A program made the position numbers and the translations under genes. Positions 1 to 5,321 of a stretch of 8,728 nt of DNA are shown here, one piece after another. The notes under the pieces are model-generated. The model saw only the letters and a list, made by a program, of their open reading frames with translations, did not search any database and was not told where the DNA came from. Position 1 is the stretch's first letter, and each line of letters starts with the position of its first letter. Source of the DNA: Candidatus Latescibacterota bacterium (GTDB lineage: Bacteria > Latescibacterota > UBA2968 > GCA-2709665); NCBI GenBank assembly GCA_030746455.1, contig JASLMQ010000124.1:1-8728 (forward strand). The letters run 5' to 3'.

Positions 1-591
1 GATGGTCAGGGGGACCCCGAAGCCGAGGCGAGCCAACAGCTCTTCCTCGATCCACGTTCCCATAATGAGCAGGTTGAAGGAGACGATCAGCCCGACGCCG
101 CCGCTGAGTACCAGGCCCACCGAAAGCAGCCTGCGGTACCAGAAGGCGCGTGCTTCCCTCACCCCGTTGGCCCGGTTCAGGGCCTTGATGGTTGCCGATA
201 TCGCGCTCGACGACGCCCAGACCGCGCCGAGGAGACCGATGGTGAGGACCTTCTGAGATTGTGCGGCAACGAGGTTGCGCACGTTCTCCTCGACCATCTC
301 GCGAACCATCTCGTGCAGGAAGATACCCAGCACGTTGAGGGCCTGAGACACGTGCTCGGGCGTGATGCCCATGGGGCCGACCAGGGCCGCAAGGAAAAGG
401 GCGGCGGGAAAGATGGAGAGCGAGAAATCGAAGGCCATCTCGCCAGCCACCTCGCTGCATTCGTGATCCAGGACCCGCCTGAAGACCCTGCGCCACAGGC
501 GAGCCGCCTCACCGGTCCGGCGGCGACGCGGCAGCCGTCGAGGGCTCCGTGCAGGAGGGCTCAGCCTGGGAGGGGGTGCCAGTGTCGCCAT
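1..591 (-). CDS. YihY/BrkB family inner-membrane protein, C-terminal part cut by window edge
   Basis: Predicted polytopic inner-membrane protein of the YihY/BrkB family, formerly mislabelled ribonuclease BN; its molecular function is not established. Only the first 197 residues are present because the frame runs open through base 1. The first 40 residues are rich in Arg and Pro and probably cytoplasmic. Hydrophobic segments lie near residues 52-75, 115-137 and 154-178. The stretch with ALNRANGVREARAFWYRRLL (residues 137-156) matches the family pattern of an Asn-Arg pair followed by a conserved Glu and an aromatic/Arg-rich turn before a membrane helix. The ATG at 591 was chosen because GGAG lies about 6 nt upstream; an in-frame TTG at 603 is a weaker alternative, and a stop follows at 621-619. 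A candidate promoter lies about 80 nt upstream, so the gene is probably transcribed on its own. Confidence 0.82.
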   Translation of the reverse strand, partial: MATLAPPPRLSPPARSPRRLPRRRRTGEAARLWRRVFRRVLDHECSEVAGEMAFDFSLSIFPAALFLAALVGPMGITPEHVSQALNVLGIFLHEMVREMVEENVRNLVAAQSQKVLTIGLLGAVWASSSAISATIKALNRANGVREARAFWYRRLLSVGLVLSGGVGLIVSFNLLIMGTWIEEELLARLGFGVPLTI

Positions 592-670
592 CCTCGTCTC
601 CAAGACCGTGGCTTGGTGTCAGCCCTCGTTCGGACAGAACGGGGACCTCCGCCCGGGAATAGACCTTCGT

Positions 671-699
671 AATTTAAGCAATAACAACGAGTAAATCAA
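671..699 (-). promoter_or_regulatory. Candidate sigma-70 promoter for the YihY/BrkB gene
   Basis: On the minus strand, TTGATT (699-694) and TAAATT (676-671) are separated by exactly 17 nt, in an AT-rich island that stands out from its GC-rich surroundings. The expected transcription start is near 664, giving a leader of about 70 nt before the ATG at 591. Each hexamer keeps four of six consensus bases. Confidence 0.5.
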
Positions 700-777
700 C
701 GGGATTTTGCGGGAGCGCAAGCGGCCGGCACCGAAGCCCGGCACCTCGGCCCAGCGGGTCGGCGCGTTTGCCCGAGC

Positions 778-1899
778 TCAGCTCTGCGCCCGGGCCAGCT
801 GGCGCTGGTAGAGCTTCTGAACCAGCCGGTCCTGCATCGCACTGGACACGTTGAGGTATTCCACGTAGCTCGTGACCTCTCCGCCCCCGGCTGCCCGCGA
901 CCCGATGGCCTTGCACACGATCCCCGCAAGGGGGAAGAGCCCCTTGTAGAGGGGATCCATCACCACCCTTTCCTCGGGATCCAGCCCACCTTCGGCGCGA
1001 AACGCGGCCCCACCGGCACTCAGATTCACCAGCACGCCCTCCAGGCGAGGCTGTACGTCCTCCCCAACCTGGATGTCGGCCGGGAGCCGCCTTGCCGCCT
1101 CTTCGTCCTTCAGGGCGTAGAAAACCATGGGTATGCGAACAGGAAGCCGGAAGAAGTCCCGCCTCTGTAGCCGGACCATTTCCACGGCGTGGGCCAAACG
1201 GAGGCTGCCAGGCTCGGAATCCTCCGAGGGGAGCAGCTCGGACCTGAACTTGTACTCCGTGTCCCCCTGGAGCCAGAACCGAACGTAGAGCCGCTGGCCC
1301 ACCGGCACCTGCACCAGGGCCTCCTCATCGCCCCTCAGCATGGGGGCCACCGTGATTGCCAGCGGATCGGTTTCCACCACGACGCAGCTGCAGAACCGAG
1401 TCTGATCCTCTTGCTTGAAACCGACCATCAGACGGGTGCCGACCGGGATCTGTCTGCTGTGGCGGAGGGCCCACTTATCCGGGATGGTGTCGAACCCGAG
1501 CTTCTGCCTCAGCGACTGAAGCCGGTCGGCCGTGTCCCGCAGGGCCACGGCATCGCCCTGGGCTGCCTCCGACACAAGGAGATCGACCCCCTTCTCGAAT
1601 GCGGCGATCGACGCGAAGACGAACAGGGGATTCGCCTTGCCCAGGCTGCTGGCCATTCTGTGAAGGAGCGCCTGCTCCTCCGGATCCAGGCTACGCTCCT
1701 GGGCAAGCAACCGGAAGGCCTGGCGAGTACGCGCTTCCTCGCGACGTCTGCGGATCCGGGAACCGCCCCAGATCAGGCCCACGACCAGCACGATCAGGCC
1801 AAAGAGGGCCCCGAGCTCCCACCCCGAGGTCTCGCTTCTGGGCCGGATGATGTCGAACAGCCGTTCGTAGGCCTCCTTCGAGGCCGGATCTCGATTCAT
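778..1899 (-). CDS. Membrane-anchored PilZ-domain protein (YcgR-like, c-di-GMP binding)
   Basis: Probable c-di-GMP receptor of 373 residues. A single hydrophobic helix lies at residues 28-46, followed by a strongly basic stretch (RIRRRREEAR), which predicts a membrane-anchored protein with a cytoplasmic C-terminal body. Residues about 50-130 are charged and probably helical. Residues about 150-240 look like the beta-rich YcgR-type N-terminal domain. The PilZ domain begins near residue 243 and has both c-di-GMP signature motifs: RxxxR as R247-DFF-R251 and (D/N)xSxxG as N292-LSAG-G297. The start at 1899 is preferred over upstream in-frame starts because AGGAG lies 8 nt before it and the extension looks non-coding. 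No flagellar or cellulose gene is adjacent, so the output (motility, surface attachment or polysaccharide export) cannot be read from context. PilZ assignment is firm; binding is inferred from motif conservation. Confidence 0.85.
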   Translation of the reverse strand: MNRDPASKEAYERLFDIIRPRSETSGWELGALFGLIVLVVGLIWGGSRIRRRREEARTRQAFRLLAQERSLDPEEQALLHRMASSLGKANPLFVFASIAAFEKGVDLLVSEAAQGDAVALRDTADRLQSLRQKLGFDTIPDKWALRHSRQIPVGTRLMVGFKQEDQTRFCSCVVVETDPLAITVAPMLRGDEEALVQVPVGQRLYVRFWLQGDTEYKFRSELLPSEDSEPGSLRLAHAVEMVRLQRRDFFRLPVRIPMVFYALKDEEAARRLPADIQVGEDVQPRLEGVLVNLSAGGAAFRAEGGLDPEERVVMDPLYKGLFPLAGIVCKAIGSRAAGGGEVTSYVEYLNVSSAMQDRLVQKLYQRQLARAQS

Positions 1900-1952
1900 G
1901 TCCGGTGCTCCTGTGGACGAGCGCTTCACGGGATAGCCGAGGATGCGTAAAC

Positions 1953-1982
1953 AATATACGGACTCCCGGCTACCACCGTACA
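1953..1982 (-). promoter_or_regulatory. Candidate promoter for the PilZ gene
   Basis: A good -10 hexamer TATATT (1958-1953) sits in a short AT-rich patch and is followed by TTTACG. The best -35 candidate is TGTACG (1982-1977), which is weak, with an 18-nt spacer. Transcription would start near 1946, about 47 nt before the ATG at 1899. The weak -35 suggests an activator or another sigma factor if the site is real. Confidence 0.35.
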
Positions 1983-1989
1983 CGATAAG

Positions 1990-2015
1990 CGGACCGGGGC
2001 TTGCGCCCCCGTCCG
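1990..2015 (-). terminator. GCAA-tetraloop hairpin after the sigma factor gene
   Basis: The minus strand folds into a 10-bp GC-rich stem (arms 2015-2005 and 2000-1990) with one internal G-G mismatch and a GCAA (GNRA-type) loop. It lies 26 nt past the sigma gene stop codon and just before the PilZ promoter candidate. Only CTTATCG follows, with no T-tract, so it is a weak intrinsic terminator, a 3' stabilising structure or a Rho-assisted stop. Confidence 0.5.
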
Positions 2016-2040
2016 CCGATCGAACCCATGGCCTCCCGAC

Positions 2041-2940
2041 TCAGACCAGCTCTTCCCACGATTCTTCGGCGTGGCCCCGCTGCCTGAAGTACCGTCGAAG
2101 CTTGGCAAGGGCCCTGTTGCGGATCTGCCGGACCCGTTCGCGCGTGACCCCCAGGCCGGCGCCGATCTCTCCCAGGGTCCGCCGATCCTTACCGTCCAGG
2201 CCGAAGTAGGCCCGAATCACCTCGGCCTCCCGGCGATCCAGGCTGCCGTCGAGGCACTCCGTCACCCGCTCGAGCCTGTCCCGCTCCAGAACGCGCCTGT
2301 CCGGGCCCGGCTCGTCGGCGCTGAGGACCTGCAGGAGCGTCTGCTCGCCTGAGGCATCCAGGGGCGACTCCAGGGAGAGGTCGGACCGAACGCAGCGCAA
2401 CGCCCGCTCTGCCCGTTGCCGGCTGATCTTCATATCGCTGGCCACTTCGTCCAGCGTGGGCACCCGCCCCAGTTCCTGGGTCATCTGTCCCCATCGACGG
2501 GCCATCCGATCCATGTCCTCCTGCCGGTTGGCAGGCATGGCAACCGCCGAGGTCCGCTTGAGCGCATTGAGTATGGCCTGTCGGATCCACCAGACCGCAT
2601 AGCTGATAAACTTGTAGCCGCGGCCCGGGTCGAAGCGCTTCAGGGCCTCCATCAGGCCCACGTTCCCCTCGGCGATCAGGTCGGACAGCGGGACCCCCCG
2701 GCCCTGGTATTCCAGCGCCACACTCACCACGAATCGCAGGTTCGAGGTGATCAGGTGGTCCACCGCCTTGCGGTCGCCCTTCCGGGCGCGCTCCAAGGTC
2801 TCCTCCTCCTCCTCACGGCTCATGGGCGGGTATTTGCGCAACTCCTTCAGATACCGCTGTACCGAAGGGTCGTGCACCGAGCGTTTCTTGATTGTGTCGG
2901 TCAGGTCCATCGCGTGCCCCTGCTCCTCCCTCGGCTCCAT
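2041..2940 (-). CDS. Sigma-70 family RNA polymerase sigma factor (group 2-like)
   Basis: A 299-residue sigma-70 family factor that would direct core RNA polymerase to promoters. Region 1.2 is at about residues 24-58 (DPSVQRYLKELRKYPPMSRE). Regions 2.1-2.4 span about 60-128 and include NLRFVVSVA, DLIAEGNVGLMEA and GYKFISYAVWWIRQAIL, the core-binding, -10 melting and -10 recognition elements. Region 3 is about 135-185 (MPANRQ, LGRVPTLDEVA). Region 4 is about 222-285, with the -35 helix-turn-helix TLGEIGAGLGVTRERVRQIR. The long acidic region 1.1 of a housekeeping factor is missing, so a group 2 factor (RpoS-like role) or a short primary-like factor fits best. The start at 2940 has AGGAGGTGAGG just upstream. 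The in-frame ATG at 2910 also has a purine-rich tract and would begin closer to region 1.2. The long leader and possible sigma-54 promoter suggest its level is regulated. Confidence 0.92.
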   Translation of the reverse strand: MEPREEQGHAMDLTDTIKKRSVHDPSVQRYLKELRKYPPMSREEEEETLERARKGDRKAVDHLITSNLRFVVSVALEYQGRGVPLSDLIAEGNVGLMEALKRFDPGRGYKFISYAVWWIRQAILNALKRTSAVAMPANRQEDMDRMARRWGQMTQELGRVPTLDEVASDMKISRQRAERALRCVRSDLSLESPLDASGEQTLLQVLSADEPGPDRRVLERDRLERVTECLDGSLDRREAEVIRAYFGLDGKDRRTLGEIGAGLGVTRERVRQIRNRALAKLRRYFRQRGHAEESWEELV

Positions 2941-3063
2941 GATATCCTCACCTCCTCGTCAGGCGATGCCCTCGATCTCGAGCAGGGAGTACCGCTTTAA
3001 CGACTACCCGGTCGGTAAGTTCCAGGCCCCCGTCGGCGTCCCGGGACCTTATTCCTTGGAGAA

Positions 3064-3079
3064 TGCACAATCCGTGCCA
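3064..3079 (-). promoter_or_regulatory. Candidate sigma-54 (-24/-12) promoter for the sigma factor gene
   Basis: The minus strand reads CTGGCACG, then GATT, then GTGCA. The sigma-54 consensus is YTGGCACG-N4-TTGCW, so the full -24 element is present and the -12 element has one mismatch, with the invariant GG and GC pairs at the right spacing. Transcription would start near 3053, leaving a leader of about 113 nt. The site also forms a partial inverted repeat (TGGCAC/GTGCA), so a chance palindrome or protein-binding site is possible. No enhancer-binding protein gene is in the window. Confidence 0.4.
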
Positions 3080-3200
3080 GCAATGGACGCAGCGGGCACC
3101 CTTCCAGGGTGTAATCGACCCAGGGGGTCCCAGTCTGCACCCATTTATTAGATGCCGCTGGCAGGCCTGGGGTTTCCTGACAGATTCGCGGGCAAACGCA

Positions 3201-3231
3201 GAGGGGCCATGGCCTGTGGCCATGACCCCTC
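3201..3231 (-). terminator. 14-bp hairpin downstream of tRNA-Arg
   Basis: The arms 3231-3218 and 3214-3201 pair over 14 bp with one G-U wobble on the minus transcript and a 3-nt ACA loop. It begins 11 nt after the tRNA CCA end. The following bases are TGCGTTTGCCC, so there is no real T-tract. It probably marks the 3' end of the HU/small protein/tRNA transcript, by weak or Rho-assisted termination or by protecting the precursor end. Confidence 0.55.
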
Positions 3232-3242
3232 GACAGACGGAC

Positions 3243-3320
3243 TGGTGGGACATACAGGATTCGAACCTGTGACCTCTGGTTCCGGAGACCAGCGCTCTAT
3301 CCAGACTGAGCTAATGCCCC
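3243..3320 (-). tRNA. tRNA-Arg (anticodon CCG), CCA encoded
   Basis: The cloverleaf folds fully on the minus strand. Acceptor arms GGGGCAT and ATGTCCC pair over 7 bp with one G-U. The D-arm is GCTC/GAGC, the anticodon stem is CTGGT/ACCAG around the loop CTCCGGA, and the T-arm is ACAGG/CCTGT with loop TTCGAAT. The anticodon CCG reads the arginine codon CGG. Discriminator A is followed by a gene-encoded CCA (3245-3243). It lies 23 nt after the stop codon of the 31-residue basic protein with no clear terminator between, so it is probably cut from a longer transcript started at the HU promoter. Confidence 0.96.
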
Positions 3321-3343
3321 AAGCCTACCACGCCTAGCGCGGA

Positions 3344-3439
3344 TTAGCGCTCACGCTTCTTGTGGCGGTCTCTTCTTCGACGCTTCTTGCGCTTGTGCGT
3401 TGCAATCTTGTGCCGCTTCCGCTTTCTGCCACAGGGCAA
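3344..3439 (-). CDS. 31-residue basic protein, AURKAIP1/COX24-like (putative ribosome-associated)
   Basis: A very small protein with a TTG start, mostly Arg, Lys and His. It begins (M)PCGRKRKRHKIATHKRKK and continues as an Arg/Lys/His run to the TAA stop. The PxGxKRKRHKxATHKRKKR pattern is what I recall for bacterial proteins annotated as AURKAIP1/COX24 domain-containing, about 30-40 residues long and related to small basic ribosomal proteins; this assignment is from memory of the family. The start is set by a perfect AGGAGG (3453-3448) exactly 8 nt before the TTG and by the conserved N-terminus. An overlapping ATG in another frame gives no sensible protein. It lies 37 nt after the HU gene and 23 nt before tRNA-Arg, so all three are probably one transcript. 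Composition and context fit binding to rRNA, but this is not shown by the sequence alone. Confidence 0.8.
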   Translation of the reverse strand: MPCGRKRKRHKIATHKRKKRRRRDRHKKRER

Positions 3440-3476
3440 ATCATCCACCTCCTCTTTGGTCAACCGACCTTTATTC

Positions 3477-3779
3477 TCAGGGGGAATCATCCCCCGCCGT
3501 ACGTCTTTTCTCAACGGCCTGACGCAATTCCTTGGAGGGCTTGAAGACCGGCACCGGCCGCTCCGGGATCTTCACCACGTCCCCGGTCTTGGGATTCCTG
3601 CCGGTTCGAGACGCCCTCGTCACCACCTTGAAGGTGCCAAAGCCTCGTATCTCTATGTGTTCGCCCTTCTGCATTGCGGCGGCAACGGAAGAAAGCAGAC
3701 CTTCGACAACCGTTGCGGTGTCGGTCTTGGTTAGTCCGGTCGCTTCTGCAATCTGGTTCACTATATCGGCTTTGGTCAC
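3477..3779 (-). CDS. HU/IHF family DNA-binding protein
   Basis: A 100-residue histone-like protein expected to bind and bend DNA as a dimer in the nucleoid. Residues 1-40 form the helical dimerisation part (TKADIVNQIAEATGLTK). The core has IEIRGFGTFKVV (residues 43-54), followed by the DNA-binding arm with RTGRNPKTG and the Pro of KIPERPVPVFKPSKEL, all hallmarks of HU/IHF. The GTG start at 3779 was chosen because the protein then begins exactly where family members do and GGAG lies 5 nt upstream; a longer frame from a TTG at 3848 would add 23 unlike residues. The C-terminus (KRRTAGDDSP) extends slightly past the usual 90-95 residues. A near-consensus promoter and a leader of about 70 nt with a small hairpin precede it, suggesting strong expression. 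HU versus IHF subunit cannot be settled here. Confidence 0.93.
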   Translation of the reverse strand: MTKADIVNQIAEATGLTKTDTATVVEGLLSSVAAAMQKGEHIEIRGFGTFKVVTRASRTGRNPKTGDVVKIPERPVPVFKPSKELRQAVEKRRTAGDDSP

Positions 3780-3797
3780 CCCTGCTCCTTTCTTCAC

Positions 3798-3817
3798 CCC
3801 GAGGCCGGGGACTCGGG
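3798..3817 (-). other. Small hairpin in the HU leader
   Basis: CCCGAG (3817-3812) and CTCGGG (3803-3798) can pair in the HU mRNA leader, with the 3' arm about 10 nt from the GGAG ribosome site. It could modulate translation, but a 6-bp stem in GC-rich DNA may be chance. Confidence 0.25.
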
Positions 3818-3857
3818 CGCATACAGCCTGGCGCCATCGGCCTGGCAACAGCCGTAA

Positions 3858-3886
3858 ATGATATAAAACCCGGCCACCTTTGTCAA
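3858..3886 (-). promoter_or_regulatory. Near-consensus sigma-70 promoter for HU / small protein / tRNA-Arg
   Basis: A perfect -35 TTGACA (3886-3881), a 17-nt spacer and a -10 TATCAT (3863-3858, five of six consensus bases). Transcription should start near 3851, about 72 nt before the HU GTG codon. It is the strongest promoter in the window and begins only 22 nt after the ATL stop codon. Confidence 0.8.
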
Positions 3887-3908
3887 CACAAAATGCCCCA
3901 AGTGTGCA

Positions 3909-4241
3909 TCAGCCTTCGGGTTCCCACCGGTAGACTTCCAGATCGATCCGTCCGTTGTGGAACTCCACGCCCTCGGCCTCCAGACGCCGTTCCTGGTCCG
4001 ACCGGGCTCCGGCGTTGGCCGACCGTTCCGAGACTCTTCCCTGTGCATTGATCACCCGGTGCCACGGGCACCGGTTCCCGGCAGGGAGTGTGGCCAGCGC
4101 CCTGCCGACCTGGCGCGGCCCCACATCGGCCAGGCGGGCGATCTGCCCATAGGTGGCAACGGTGCCCTCCGGTATTCGGGAAACCCACCGGTAGATGCGG
4201 TCCGACGCGTCCCGAGACCTGCCGCTCCTCGGCATACCCAT
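3909..4241 (-). CDS. Alkyltransferase-like protein (ATL; MGMT C-terminal fold without catalytic Cys)
   Basis: A 110-residue member of the MGMT DNA-binding family. The usual PCHRV active site is P59-W60-H61-R62-V63, so the alkyl-accepting cysteine is replaced by Trp, as in ATL proteins such as E. coli YbaZ. These bind O6-alkylguanine without removing it and hand the lesion to nucleotide excision repair. Other conserved points are the ATYG motif (Y31, the base-flipping tyrosine), R43 in PRQVG as the probable arginine finger, and a C-terminal DLEVYRW like that of YbaZ. The loop between Y31 and R43 is two residues shorter than in YbaZ. The ATG at 4241 is first in its frame after a stop; its ribosome site is weak, which fits coupling to the aminopeptidase gene ending 24 nt upstream. 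No other repair gene is nearby. Confidence 0.9.
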   Translation of the reverse strand: MGMPRSGRSRDASDRIYRWVSRIPEGTVATYGQIARLADVGPRQVGRALATLPAGNRCPWHRVINAQGRVSERSANAGARSDQERRLEAEGVEFHNGRIDLEVYRWEPEG

Positions 4242-4265
4242 ACACCCGGATTCGGGGATGCGGAC

Positions 4266-5321
4266 TCAGTCGCCGCCGGCCGCCCAGGCCTCGAGGCATC
4301 CCCTGGGATCGCGCGCGGCCTCGCAGGACCTGAAGGCCGCCATGGCAGTTGCGAGATCCCGTCCGGCCTTCTCGTAGACCTGCTCGAAGACTCCAATCTC
4401 GAGGTGGTAGGTCCTGTAGGCCATGAGGTGCGCGTTGTTGAGCTTCCAGGAAGGGAACCCACTGTACATATCGGTCCGGAGATCGAGGTCGGCGAACCGC
4501 TTTCGGGCGCGCGTGAAGGCGCCCTCACGCCCCGCCATCTTCGCGTCGAACGAATCGTCCGATGCGTAAGTGGCCTCGAGTTCCGCCGCGATCTCGTGCA
4601 TGAACGCTCGGAACAAACGGCGGTCCGCCCTGCGATCGAGCGCGTCCTGGATCTGTTGCGCGCCTCGCCCGTGGCGGGATTCCAGGAAGGCGATGGCGCC
4701 CGCCTGCCCGACAAAGGTCGCCAGGCCCTCATTGAAGGCGACATCTTCCGCGACCCACACGGTGCCGTGGGTCAGTTCGTGGAGAATCAGCTCGGCCAGG
4801 TCTTCGTCTCTGTAGCGCAGCATTGTGCTGAGCACGGGATCCTTGAACCAACCCAGGGTGCTGTACGCGCCGACGGGCCGGAGGTAGGTGTCGTACCCCT
4901 TTGCCTCCAGCTTCGCCCGATCGCGTTCGGCGCGGCCCCGGTCGAAGTAACCTCGGTAGGGAAACGGCCCCACCACCGGATAGGTCCAGACAAGAGCCTG
5001 GAGACGGTCTTTGGGGGCCGCGGTGAGCTGCCAGGAGACCGGCCCCCTGCCGATGTCGCAGAAGGTCGTGTAGTTCCGGGAGGCTTCCAGCCCGATCGCT
5101 TCCTCACCGAAACGCCTCACGTCCTGCACGAAAAGCAGGCGATCGCGAACGGTCGGATCCAGGTCCGACCTGGCGAGAACCCGATCGATGCGCTCGCGAT
5201 CCCAGAGCAGGCGGAACTGGCCCCGAACCAGATGCAGGTAGTAGCCGGGATCCAGATCCACGCCGAGGAGCGCCGGCAAGACCACGCCCGCGATCAGCCA
5301 CGACCGGACGGCCAGCGTCAC
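4266..5321 (-). CDS. Putative metallo-aminopeptidase (COG4324 / Aminopep family)
   Basis: A 351-residue protein of the predicted aminopeptidase family COG4324 (Pfam Aminopep, PF10023). The zinc-site motif is H181-ELT-H185 followed by FNEG with E198, giving the HExxH...E pattern; LILHELTHGTVW and AFNEGLATFVG are characteristic. Residues about 4-19 (AVRSWLIAGVVLPALLG) form a signal-like hydrophobic segment before the family-typical DPGYYLHLVRGQ stretch, so export or membrane anchoring is likely. Family members I know often have a lipobox Cys here; this one has none. The GTG at 5321 overlaps the stop codon of the SIS gene as GTGA. A longer frame to 5483 overlaps that gene and reads as out-of-frame sequence. 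The peptidase has no obvious link to the sugar enzymes upstream, and its substrate is unknown. Confidence 0.85.
   Translation of the reverse strand: MTLAVRSWLIAGVVLPALLGVDLDPGYYLHLVRGQFRLLWDRERIDRVLARSDLDPTVRDRLLFVQDVRRFGEEAIGLEASRNYTTFCDIGRGPVSWQLTAAPKDRLQALVWTYPVVGPFPYRGYFDRGRAERDRAKLEAKGYDTYLRPVGAYSTLGWFKDPVLSTMLRYRDEDLAELILHELTHGTVWVAEDVAFNEGLATFVGQAGAIAFLESRHGRGAQQIQDALDRRADRRLFRAFMHEIAAELEATYASDDSFDAKMAGREGAFTRARKRFADLDLRTDMYSGFPSWKLNNAHLMAYRTYHLEIGVFEQVYEKAGRDLATAMAAFRSCEAARDPRGCLEAWAAGGD

Larger units (their letters stand above)
2941..3242 (-). other. About 300-nt gene-free leader upstream of the sigma factor gene
   Basis: No convincing coding frame lies here; the short ORFs on both strands lack family-like composition or ribosome sites tied to them. 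Reading toward the sigma gene it holds the post-tRNA hairpin (3231-3201), two small perfect stems (GACCC/GGGTC near 3131-3119; CACCCT/AGGGTG near 3113-3099), a sigma-54-like promoter (3079-3064), and a strong AGGAGG ribosome site before the ATG at 2940. No good sigma-70 promoter was found in it. Confidence 0.6.

Noticed and set aside
177..512. Minus-strand 111-codon ORF near the window start
   Set aside because: Out of frame with the YihY/BrkB reading, which has the membrane helices and family motifs; product is Arg/Ser/Trp-rich noise.
707..720. TTGCG/CGCAA perfect 5-bp hairpin between the PilZ stop and the YihY promoter, as a terminator
   Set aside because: On the minus strand it is followed by AAAATCCCG rather than a T-tract, and the stem is short; no support for termination.
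1189..1950. Plus-strand ORF of 253 codons
   Set aside because: Shadow of the PilZ gene on the opposite strand, with no domain.
2948..3253. Minus-strand 101-codon ORF in the sigma leader
   Set aside because: It spans hairpins and the tRNA 3' end, has no ribosome site and no protein-like composition.
3440..3476. TTGACC in the gap between HU and the small basic gene as an internal promoter
   Set aside because: No -10-like hexamer lies 16-18 nt downstream.
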